Source: Aquincola agrisoli
GTDB taxonomy: Bacteria > Pseudomonadota > Gammaproteobacteria > Burkholderiales > Burkholderiaceae_C
Assembly: GCF_036621135.1 (NCBI RefSeq)
Contig: NZ_JAZIBG010000001.1
Location: 34,010-98,009, forward strand
DNA: 64,000 nucleotides
Direction of reading: 5' to 3'
Shown here piece by piece: positions 36,944 through 44,158 of this stretch. The notes below the pieces were generated by a model. It saw nothing but the letters and a program-made list of their open reading frames with translations, did no database searches and was not told where the DNA came from. The translations under genes were made by a program, and so were the position numbers. Numbering within the stretch: position 1 is the stretch's first letter; each line of letters opens with the position of its first letter.

Positions 36944-37801
36944 TCAGCAGCTGAAGTCGTTTTCCAGGAACGGCTGGGCCTTGACGACCCGGTCGAGCGC
37001 GGCGAGCTGTTCGAGCAGGGCGTTCATGTGCTTCAGCGGCACGGCGTTGGGGCCGTCGCTCATGGCCTTGGCCGGGTCGGGGTGCGTCTCCATGAAGAGG
37101 CCCGCGATGCCCACGGCCACCGCGGCGCGCGACAGCACGGGCACGAACTCGCGCTGGCCGCCGCTGCTGGTGCCCTGGCCGCCCGGCAGCTGCACGCTGT
37201 GCGTGGCGTCGAAGACGACCGGCGCGCCCGTCTCACGCATGATCGCGAGGCTGCGCATGTCGGATACCAGGTTGTTGTAGCCGAAGCTCACGCCGCGCTC
37301 GCAGGCCATGAAGTTGTCTTCCGGCAGGCCCTTCTCGCGCGCGGCGTCGCGGGCCTTCTGGATCACGTTCTTCATGTCGCCGGGGGCGAGGAACTGGCCC
37401 TTCTTGATGTTCACCGGCTTGCCGCTCTGCGCCACGGCGCGGATGAAGTCGGTCTGCCGGCACAGGAAGGCGGGCGTCTGCAGCACGTCGACCGCGGCGG
37501 CCACGGCGGGGATCTCGTCCTCGGTGTGCACGTCGGTCAGCACCGGCACGCCGAGTTCCTTCTTCACCTTGGCCAGGATGGCCAGGCCCTTGTCGATGCC
37601 CGGGCCGCGGAACGAGGTGCCGCTGGAGCGGTTGGCCTTGTCGAAGCTCGACTTGAAGATGAAGGGGATGCCCAGCGCCGCGGTCATTTCCTTCAGGCGG
37701 CCGGCCACGTCCATCTGGAGCTGTTCGCTCTCGATGACGCAGGGGCCGGCGATCAGGAAGAACGGCCGGTCGAGGCCCACCTCGAATCCGCAGAGCTTCA
37801 T
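36944..37801 (-). CDS. kdsA: 3-deoxy-8-phosphooctulonate (KDO-8-phosphate) synthase
   Basis: A 285-residue TIM-barrel enzyme condensing phosphoenolpyruvate with arabinose 5-phosphate for the LPS core sugar KDO. Motifs: FFLIAGPCVIESE, FKSSFDKANRSS (PEP contacts), VLTDVHTEDE, LQTPAFLCRQTD, NIKKGQFLAPGDMKN, FDATHSVQLPGG and METHPDPAKAMSDGPN. The Asn of FKANRSS-like KANRSS together with the absence of the metal-site Cys at the first-strand end would decide metal dependence; this was not resolved. ATG 37801 is chosen because MKLCGFEVGLDRP is the family start. Palindromic repeats flank it on both sides. Confidence 0.96.
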   Translation of the reverse strand: MKLCGFEVGLDRPFFLIAGPCVIESEQLQMDVAGRLKEMTAALGIPFIFKSSFDKANRSSGTSFRGPGIDKGLAILAKVKKELGVPVLTDVHTEDEIPAVAAAVDVLQTPAFLCRQTDFIRAVAQSGKPVNIKKGQFLAPGDMKNVIQKARDAAREKGLPEDNFMACERGVSFGYNNLVSDMRSLAIMRETGAPVVFDATHSVQLPGGQGTSSGGQREFVPVLSRAAVAVGIAGLFMETHPDPAKAMSDGPNAVPLKHMNALLEQLAALDRVVKAQPFLENDFSC

Positions 37802-37832
37802 GTCTGCCCCTCGTCCGACGAGTACGTCGACC

Positions 37833-37875
37833 GGTCCCCCGAGGGGACGCGGGCCGGCTTGGGAGCGGCCCGGCG
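37833..37875. repeat. composite palindromic intergenic repeat, copy 2
   Basis: GTCCCC at 37833-37838 pairs with GGGGAC at 37843-37848 (loop CCGA), followed by a second inverted pair around GGCCGG...CGGCCCGGC. It lies in the 106-bp gap between pyrG and kdsA and is the same style as copy 1 on the other side of kdsA. Confidence 0.5.
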
Positions 37876-37907
37876 CTCGGCCCGCCAACGGGTTGTCACG
37901 GCTTGGC

Positions 37908-39569
37908 TCATGCTGCCTCCTTGCGCGCCCCTTCGGCGTGGCGCTCAGTCTGGTGGTCCAGCGCGGCCTTCACGTAGCTCGTGAAGAGCGGGTGGCCGTC
38001 CCACGGCGTGCTCTTGAACTCGGGGTGGAACTGCACGCCGACGAACCAGGGGTGCACCTCCTGCGGCAGCTCGACGATCTCGGTGAGCTTCTCGCGCTGG
38101 GTGATCGCCGAGATCACCAGTCCGGCGTTGCGCAGCCGGTCGAGGTAGTGCTCGTTGGCTTCGTAGCGATGGCGGTGGCGCTCGGTGACGACCGGTCCGT
38201 AGATCTGGAACGCGAGCGAACCGGGCTTGACGTCGGAGCTCTGCGCGCCCAGGCGCATCGTGCCGCCGAGGTCGGAGTTGGCGTCGCGCTTCTGGATGGT
38301 GCCGTCGCTGTCCTGCCACTCGTCGATCAGCGCGATCACCGGGTGCGGCGTCTTGGGATCGAACTCGGTGCTGTTGGCATCGGCCAGCCCGGCCAGGTGG
38401 CGGGCCACCTCGATGGTCGCGACCTGCATGCCCAGGCAGATGCCGAGGTACGGGATCTTCTGCTCGCGGGCGTACTGCGCCGCGAGGATCTTGCCTTCCA
38501 CGCCGCGCTTGCCGAAGCCGCCGGGCACCAGGATCGCGTCGTACTGCTTCAGCGTGTCGACCTGTCCGGCTTCCAGGCTCTCCGCATCCACGTACTCGAT
38601 CTTCACGCGCGCATGGTTGTGGATGCCGGCGTGGCGCAGCGCCTCGTTGAGCGACTTGTACGAATCCGACAGCTCGGTGTACTTGCCGCACATCGCGATG
38701 GTGACCTCGCGCTTCGGGTGCTCGACCTCGTGGACGAGGCGGTCCCAGCGCTTCAGGTCGGCCGGGCGGGTCAGCAGCTGCAGCTTCATGCAGATCAGCT
38801 CGTCCAGGCCCTGCTCGTGCAGCATGCGCGGCACCTTGTAGATGCTGTCCACGTCCCACATCGAGATGACGCCGGCGGATGCGACGTTGGTGAACAGCGA
38901 GATCTTGTCGCGCTCTTCGTCCGGCACCGCACGGTCGGCGCGGCACAGCAGCGCGTCGGGCTGGATGCCGATCGCGCGCATCTTCTCGACCGTGTGCTGC
39001 GTGGGCTTGGTCTTCAGCTCGCCGGCCGCCGCGATGTACGGCACGTAGGTGAGGTGCACGAACGCCGCGTTGTTGGCGCCCGAGCGCAGGCTGAGCTGGC
39101 GCACCGCCTCCAGGAAGGGCAGCGATTCGATGTCGCCCACCGTGCCGCCGATCTCGACGATCGCCACGTCCACGTCGGCCGCCCCGCGCTTGACGAAATC
39201 CTGGATCTCGTTGGTGACGTGCGGGATCACCTGCACCGTCTTGCCGAGGTAGTCGCCGCGGCGTTCCTTCTCGAGCACCGACTTGTAGATCTGGCCGGCG
39301 GTGAAGTTGTTGGCCCGCTTCATCCGCGTGTTGATGAAGCGCTCGTAGTGGCCGAGGTCGAGGTCGGTTTCCGCGCCGTCGTCGGTGACGAACACCTCGC
39401 CGTGCTGGAAGGGGCTCATCGTGCCCGGATCCACGTTGAGGTACGGGTCGAGCTTGATGAGGGTCACCTTGAGGCCGCGGGACTCGAGGATCGCGGCCAG
39501 GGAGGCCGAGGCGATGCCCTTGCCGAGCGAGGACACCACGCCACCGGTGACGAAGACGAACTTGGTCAT
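37908..39569 (-). CDS. pyrG: CTP synthase
   Basis: A 553-residue enzyme making CTP from UTP, ATP and glutamine. The synthetase half starts MTKFVFVTGGVVSSLGKGI (P-loop GGVVSSLGKG) and contains DPYLNVDPGTMSPFQHGEVFV and EIGGTVGDIESLPF. The glutaminase half has the catalytic Cys in GICLGMQ and His/Glu in FHPEFKS. Length is normal (about 545-555). ATG 39569 is preferred over an in-frame ATG 12 nt upstream, as families start with MTKxVFVTGG. A TACAAT box (39625-39630, minus strand) could be the -10. It leads the conserved run pyrG-kdsA-DUF1330-eno-ftsB. Confidence 0.97.
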   Translation of the reverse strand: MTKFVFVTGGVVSSLGKGIASASLAAILESRGLKVTLIKLDPYLNVDPGTMSPFQHGEVFVTDDGAETDLDLGHYERFINTRMKRANNFTAGQIYKSVLEKERRGDYLGKTVQVIPHVTNEIQDFVKRGAADVDVAIVEIGGTVGDIESLPFLEAVRQLSLRSGANNAAFVHLTYVPYIAAAGELKTKPTQHTVEKMRAIGIQPDALLCRADRAVPDEERDKISLFTNVASAGVISMWDVDSIYKVPRMLHEQGLDELICMKLQLLTRPADLKRWDRLVHEVEHPKREVTIAMCGKYTELSDSYKSLNEALRHAGIHNHARVKIEYVDAESLEAGQVDTLKQYDAILVPGGFGKRGVEGKILAAQYAREQKIPYLGICLGMQVATIEVARHLAGLADANSTEFDPKTPHPVIALIDEWQDSDGTIQKRDANSDLGGTMRLGAQSSDVKPGSLAFQIYGPVVTERHRHRYEANEHYLDRLRNAGLVISAITQREKLTEIVELPQEVHPWFVGVQFHPEFKSTPWDGHPLFTSYVKAALDHQTERHAEGARKEAA

Positions 39570-39624
39570 GTCGTGCTGCATTCGGCCGGGACGCGCCGCG
39601 CGAATGCCTTGCTGGTAAAGCGCG

Positions 39625-39630
39625 ATTGTA
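39625..39630 (-). promoter_or_regulatory. possible -10 box of pyrG
   Basis: TACAAT on the minus strand, about 55 nt before the pyrG ATG, in the gap to the hydrolase gene. The -35 is not evident. Confidence 0.35.
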
Positions 39631-39667
39631 GGCGAAGCCCCCCGCCGTACCACCGCCGCGGGGCGCT

Positions 39668-40468
39668 TCAGAACGTATCGATGAGCCGCAGAACCTGGTC
39701 GGCCGTGGCGTCGGGCTTTTCCATCGGGTAGAGGTGCGTCCCCTCCAGCCACACGAAACGTTCCCGCGCCAGCGCGCGCGAGGCCTCCAGCCCGCCCTGG
39801 CGCATCTCGACCGACTGCGTGCCCGCGATGAACGCGAGCGGGCAGCGCAGCGGGTGGCGCTTCAGCATCGCGCCGATGTGGTGCGGAAGCGTGTCGTAGA
39901 TGCGTGCCTCGACCTCGCGCTGGAAGGCCAGGACCGTCTTGCCCCCGGCCTCGGCGAAGCCGCTGGCGACGTAGTCGTCGAGCACGCGCGCGTCCCACCG
40001 CGCGAACAGCTGCTTGCGCGCGAAATGCGCCTTCACCTCCTCGCGCGAGGGCCATTCGTAGCGCCGCCGCTGGGCGATGCGCCCCGGCGAGACCCGGGGC
40101 ATCAGCCGTGACGCCTTCATCACCCGCAGGCCGTGGGCGCGCCACCCGGTGACCAGGGGCGAATCGAGCACCACCAGGCCCCGCGCCAGGTCGGGCCGCC
40201 TGCTGGCGGCCAGCACGCTCAGCAGCCCGCCCAGCGAGTGGCCGACCAGCACCGCCGGCCGCTCGCCGGCGGGTACCTCTTGTTCGATGAAGTGGATCAG
40301 CTGGTCGCGCAGCTTGGGCCAGTTGCTGGTGACCGGGTAGGCCGGGTCATGGCCGAAGCGGTCGAGCGCCACGACGCGCCAGCCCGCCGCCCGCCAGCGC
40401 TCGAACAGCACCCGGTACGTACCCGCCGGGAAGCTGTTCGCATGCGAAAAAACGATGGTGCGGTCCAT
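39668..40468 (-). CDS. alpha/beta-fold hydrolase
   Basis: A 266-residue cytoplasmic hydrolase without signal peptide. VFSHANSFPAGTYRVLF gives the oxyanion-hole HAN-type turn, GHSLGG the nucleophile Ser near residue 97, and GTHLYPMEKPD the terminal catalytic His. The HANSFP opening marks a subgroup common in Proteobacteria, annotated as alpha/beta hydrolase without known substrate. It lies 28 bp downstream of the Anbu gene in the same direction, and so probably on the mutS-Anbu transcript. Confidence 0.9.
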   Translation of the reverse strand: MDRTIVFSHANSFPAGTYRVLFERWRAAGWRVVALDRFGHDPAYPVTSNWPKLRDQLIHFIEQEVPAGERPAVLVGHSLGGLLSVLAASRRPDLARGLVVLDSPLVTGWRAHGLRVMKASRLMPRVSPGRIAQRRRYEWPSREEVKAHFARKQLFARWDARVLDDYVASGFAEAGGKTVLAFQREVEARIYDTLPHHIGAMLKRHPLRCPLAFIAGTQSVEMRQGGLEASRALARERFVWLEGTHLYPMEKPDATADQVLRLIDTF

Positions 40469-40496
40469 GGATGCGCCGAGAGGCGCTACGGGGTGG

Positions 40497-41336
40497 TCAA
40501 ACGATCCTCTCGCCGGGATGCGTGATCTTGCGCATCGTGTCGTAGCGGGCGCTGCGCACCATCATCGGGTGCGCGCTGTCGCCCCCGTCCCAGCGCGGGT
40601 CGTCGATGCCCTGGAAGACCTCGTGCAGCCGCTGGCCCCAGGTCTCGTGGATCATCTTGAAGTAGGGGTTCTTGTCGTCGATGCAGACGATGTCGTTGCT
40701 GCTGAACTCGCCCTCGCGGTAGACCAGCAGGTCCAGCGGCAGGCCGACCGACAGGTTCGATTTGAGCGTCGAGTCCATCGACACCAGCGCGCACTTGGCG
40801 GCCTGGTTCAAAGGCGTGGCCGGCGTGATGACGCGGTCGAGGATCGGCTTGCCGTACTTGCTCTCGCCCACCTGGTAGTAGCAGGTCTCGCCGGTGGCCT
40901 CGATGAAGTTGCCGGCCGAGTAGACGAGGAACATGCGCATCGCCTCGCCCTTGATCTGGCCGCCGAAGATGAAGCTGGCGTTGAAGTCGATGCCGGCCTG
41001 CTTCAGCGCGCGGCCGTCCTGCTCGAACACCCGGCGCACGGTGGCGCCCAGCACCCGCGCGGCATCGAACATGCTGGTGGCGTTCCAGATCGTGATCGGC
41101 TCGCCACTCTTGCCTTCTTCCTCGTGGCCGTCGATCTTCTCGACCTGCAGCAGTTCGCGCACCGATTGCGAGATGCTGAGGTTGCCGGCCGACAGCAGCA
41201 CCATGAAGCGGTCATCCGTCTTCTCGTAGATGATCATCTTGCGGTAGGTGCTGATGTGGTCCATGCCCGCGTTGGTGCGCGAGTCGGACAGGAAAACCAG
41301 GCCGGCGTTGAGCCGGATGCCGACGCAATAGGTCAT
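40497..41336 (-). CDS. Anbu, bacterial proteasome-like peptidase
   Basis: A 279-residue member of the Anbu (ancestral beta subunit, BPH) branch of Ntn hydrolases. After Met removal Thr1 would be the nucleophile (TYCVG); Asp17 in SDSR and Lys32 in YRK occupy the places of the proteasome beta-subunit Asp17 and Lys33, and VSMDST matches the Ser/Asp region. Anbu proteins form open rings and are usually encoded with an alpha-E protein, a transglutaminase-like protein and an ATP-grasp protein. None of these partners is here; instead the ATG overlaps the mutS stop (41333-41336), which predicts translational coupling to MutS. Confidence 0.88.
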   Translation of the reverse strand: MTYCVGIRLNAGLVFLSDSRTNAGMDHISTYRKMIIYEKTDDRFMVLLSAGNLSISQSVRELLQVEKIDGHEEEGKSGEPITIWNATSMFDAARVLGATVRRVFEQDGRALKQAGIDFNASFIFGGQIKGEAMRMFLVYSAGNFIEATGETCYYQVGESKYGKPILDRVITPATPLNQAAKCALVSMDSTLKSNLSVGLPLDLLVYREGEFSSNDIVCIDDKNPYFKMIHETWGQRLHEVFQGIDDPRWDGGDSAHPMMVRSARYDTMRKITHPGERIV

Positions 41337-43966
41337 GGCGTGATGTCGGAGGTGGGTCGGAGGAGTGCCTTGAGCCGGTACAGCGCGTCCAGGGCTTCGC
41401 GGGGCGACAGCGTATCAGGCTGCAGCGCGGCCAGCGCTTCCTCCGCCGCCGAGGCCACGGGCGCCGCAGGGGCGGGCGGCGGCGCGAACAGGTCGACCTG
41501 CGCGCTGCCGGCCTGCTGCTGCGCCTCCAGCGCCTCGAGCGCATGGCGCGCCTGTCGGATCAGCGGCTTGGGCATGCCGGCCAGCTGCGCCACCTGCACG
41601 CCGTAGCTGCGGCTGGCGGGGCCGGGTTCGATCTCGTGCAGGAACACGATGTCGCGCCCGCTCTCGACGGCGCTCACGTGCACGTTCAGCGCATGGGCGT
41701 GGCGGGCCGGGAACGCCGTCAGCTCGAAGTAGTGCGTCGCGAACAGCGTGAACGCGCGGTTGCGGTCGTGCAGGTGGCTCGCGATCGCGCCGGCCAGCGC
41801 GAGTCCGTCGAACGTCGAGGTGCCGCGGCCGATCTCGTCCATCAGCACCAGGCTGTGCTCGGTGGCGCCGTGCACGATGGCCGCCGCCTCGGTCATCTCG
41901 AGCATGAAGGTCGACTGCGCGTTGGCCAGGTCGTCGGCGGCGCCGATGCGGGTGTGGATCGCATCGATCGGCCCCAGGCGGCAGGCGGCGGCCGGCACGT
42001 AGGAGCCCATCGCGGCCAGCAGCACGATCAGCGCGACCTGCCGCATGAAGGTGCTCTTGCCGCCCATGTTGGGCCCGGTGATGACGAGCATGCGCGTGCG
42101 GGCGTCGAGCCGGCAGTGGTTCGCGATGAACTCGCCGCTGCCGGTCTCGCGCAGGCGCGCTTCCACCACCGGATGGCGCCCGGACTCGATCTCCAGGCAG
42201 GGGTGCGTGACGAAGGCCGGCCGGCACCAGTCCAGCGTCGCCGCCCGCTCCGCCAGGCAGGCCAGCGCATCGAGCGCGGCCAGCGCGCGGGCCAGCGCGG
42301 CCAGCGTGCCCAGGTGCGGCTGCAGTGCGTTCAGCAGGTGGTCGTACAGCCACTTCTCGCGGGCCAGCGAGCGCTCCTGCGCCGACAGCGCCTTGTCCTC
42401 GAAGGCCTTCAGTTCCGGCGTGATGAAGCGCTCCGCGTTCTTCAGCGTCTGCCGGCGCTGGTAGTCCGGCGGCACCCGGTCGAGCCCGCTGGCCGTCACC
42501 TCGATGTAGAAGCCGTGCACCTTGTTGTACTGCACGCGCAGGTTGCCGATGCCGGTGCGCGTGCGCTCGCGCGCTTCCAGGTCGAGCAGGAAGGCGTCGC
42601 AGTTCTGCGAGATGCCGCGCAGCTCGTCGAGCTCGGCGTCGAAGCCCGGGGCGATGACGCCGCCGTCGCGCAGCAGCACCGCCGGCTCCTCGGCGATGGC
42701 CTCGGCCAGCAGCGTCGCCAGCGCGGCGTCGGGATGCAGCGCGGCCTGCAGTTCGTCGAGCAGCGGTGCGCTGCCCACCGGCACGGCCGCGCGCAGCGCC
42801 GGCAGGCCCGCCAGCGTGCTGCGCAGGCCGGCCAGTTCACGCGGGCGCACCTGGCGCAGCGCGACGCGCGAGGTGATGCGCTCTACGTCGCTGATGTGGC
42901 GAAGGGCCTCGCGCAGCGGCTCGAAGCCGGCGCCCACCAGGCATGCGATCGCCTCGTGGCGCGCACCGGCGACGGCGCGGTCGCGCAGCGGGTGGGTGAG
43001 CCAGTGGCGCAGCGCCCGGCTGCCCATGCCGCTCTTGCAGGTGTCGAGCAGCGACAGCAGGGTCGGCGCCGGCTCGCCGCGCAGCGTCTGCGTCAGCTCG
43101 AGGTTGCGGTGGGTGGCGGGCGGCAGGTCGAGCAGGTCGCTGGCACGCTCGACCGACAGCGTCTGCACATGGGCGAGCGACTGGCTCTGCGTGTGCTCGG
43201 CAAAGGCCAGCAATGCCGCCGCCGCGGCGTGCGCCATGGCCAGCGATTGGGCGTTGAAGCCCGCGAGGCTGGCCGCCTTCAGCTGCGCGCAGAGCTTGCG
43301 CGCGCCCAGCGCGCTGTCGAACTGCCACGCGGGCCGCTGCGTGATGGCGGCGCCGCTGCCACGCACGCACGGCGGCAGCTCGCTGCCATCCACCAGGATC
43401 TCCGCGGCATCGAGCCGGGCGAGCCAGGCCGGCAGCTCGCGTTCGCTGCACTCGGTCAGGCCGAGCTGGCCGCTCGTCAGGCCCAGCCAGGCCAGGCCGT
43501 AGCCGGCCGGGCGGCGGGCGATGGCCATCAGCAGGCTGTCGACCCGTTCGGACAGCAGCTCCGAGTCGGTCACGGTGCCGGGCGTGACCACGCGCACCAC
43601 CTTGCGCTCCACCGGCCCCTTGGCGGTGGCCACGTCGCCCACCTGCTCGGCGATGGCGACCGCCTCGCCCATCTTGATCAGCTTGGCGAGGTAGCTTTCG
43701 ACCGAATGCACCGGCACCCCGGCCATCACCACCGGTTCGCCGGCGCTCTGGCCGCGCGTGGTCAGCGTGATGTCGAGCAGCCGGTTGGCCTTGCGCGCGT
43801 CGTCGTAGAACAGCTCGTAGAAGTCCCCCATGCGGTAGAACACGAGCGTGTCGGGAAACTCCGCCTTGATGCCGAGGTACTGCGCCATCATGGGCGTGTG
43901 CGCTGCCAAGTCCTTGTCTTGGCTGGGCTTTTCTTTGTATGACACCGACTTAGCGACTTCCAGCAT
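41333..43966 (-). CDS. mutS: DNA mismatch recognition ATPase MutS
   Basis: An 877-residue MutS. The mismatch-reading Phe-x-Glu is in RMGDFYELFYDDA near residue 35; the connector, lever and clamp domains follow (about 130-560). The ATPase has Walker A GPNMGGKST near residue 630, LANAQSTFMLEMTEAA, Walker B LVLMDEIGRGTSTFDG and the dimer-interface FATHYFEL. A C-terminal tail (about 800-877) may hold the tetramer segment. ATG 43966 is preferred over TTG 43981. Upstream lies the copper island, so the native mutS promoter region may have been altered by the insertion. Confidence 0.97.
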   Translation of the reverse strand: MLEVAKSVSYKEKPSQDKDLAAHTPMMAQYLGIKAEFPDTLVFYRMGDFYELFYDDARKANRLLDITLTTRGQSAGEPVVMAGVPVHSVESYLAKLIKMGEAVAIAEQVGDVATAKGPVERKVVRVVTPGTVTDSELLSERVDSLLMAIARRPAGYGLAWLGLTSGQLGLTECSERELPAWLARLDAAEILVDGSELPPCVRGSGAAITQRPAWQFDSALGARKLCAQLKAASLAGFNAQSLAMAHAAAAALLAFAEHTQSQSLAHVQTLSVERASDLLDLPPATHRNLELTQTLRGEPAPTLLSLLDTCKSGMGSRALRHWLTHPLRDRAVAGARHEAIACLVGAGFEPLREALRHISDVERITSRVALRQVRPRELAGLRSTLAGLPALRAAVPVGSAPLLDELQAALHPDAALATLLAEAIAEEPAVLLRDGGVIAPGFDAELDELRGISQNCDAFLLDLEARERTRTGIGNLRVQYNKVHGFYIEVTASGLDRVPPDYQRRQTLKNAERFITPELKAFEDKALSAQERSLAREKWLYDHLLNALQPHLGTLAALARALAALDALACLAERAATLDWCRPAFVTHPCLEIESGRHPVVEARLRETGSGEFIANHCRLDARTRMLVITGPNMGGKSTFMRQVALIVLLAAMGSYVPAAACRLGPIDAIHTRIGAADDLANAQSTFMLEMTEAAAIVHGATEHSLVLMDEIGRGTSTFDGLALAGAIASHLHDRNRAFTLFATHYFELTAFPARHAHALNVHVSAVESGRDIVFLHEIEPGPASRSYGVQVAQLAGMPKPLIRQARHALEALEAQQQAGSAQVDLFAPPPAPAAPVASAAEEALAALQPDTLSPREALDALYRLKALLRPTSDITP

Positions 43967-44158
43967 TGCAGCTTGTTGCAAGGAGTGGCCGGAAAAACCG
44001 AAGTTTCGCGGCTGTTCTGAGGTATGGCGTAGCCAAAGGCGTTGCTACAACCACGCAGGGGACGATGGGAGCAAGCCGCCCGTGAAGGCCGTATTAGACA
44101 AGAGGTCGAGCTACCGCGGCCTGGCTTCAAGCACGACGTCGCACGCGGCGCGCCGTGG
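43967..44158. other. left boundary zone of the copper island
   Basis: A 192-bp gap between the mutS start and the copA stop. No gene, tRNA or recognisable attachment site is seen. It must contain the mutS promoter; TTGTAG and CCATAC on the minus strand, 17 bp apart, are weak candidates near 44023-44051, and the segment includes a short inverted pair GTAGC/GCTAC. Base composition is lower in GC than the flanking mutS gene. Confidence 0.4.

Noticed and set aside
43967..44158. tRNA or attachment site at the left edge of the copper island
   Set aside because: No cloverleaf or tRNA 3' end could be found, and no direct repeat matching the right edge near 51.89 kb was seen by eye.
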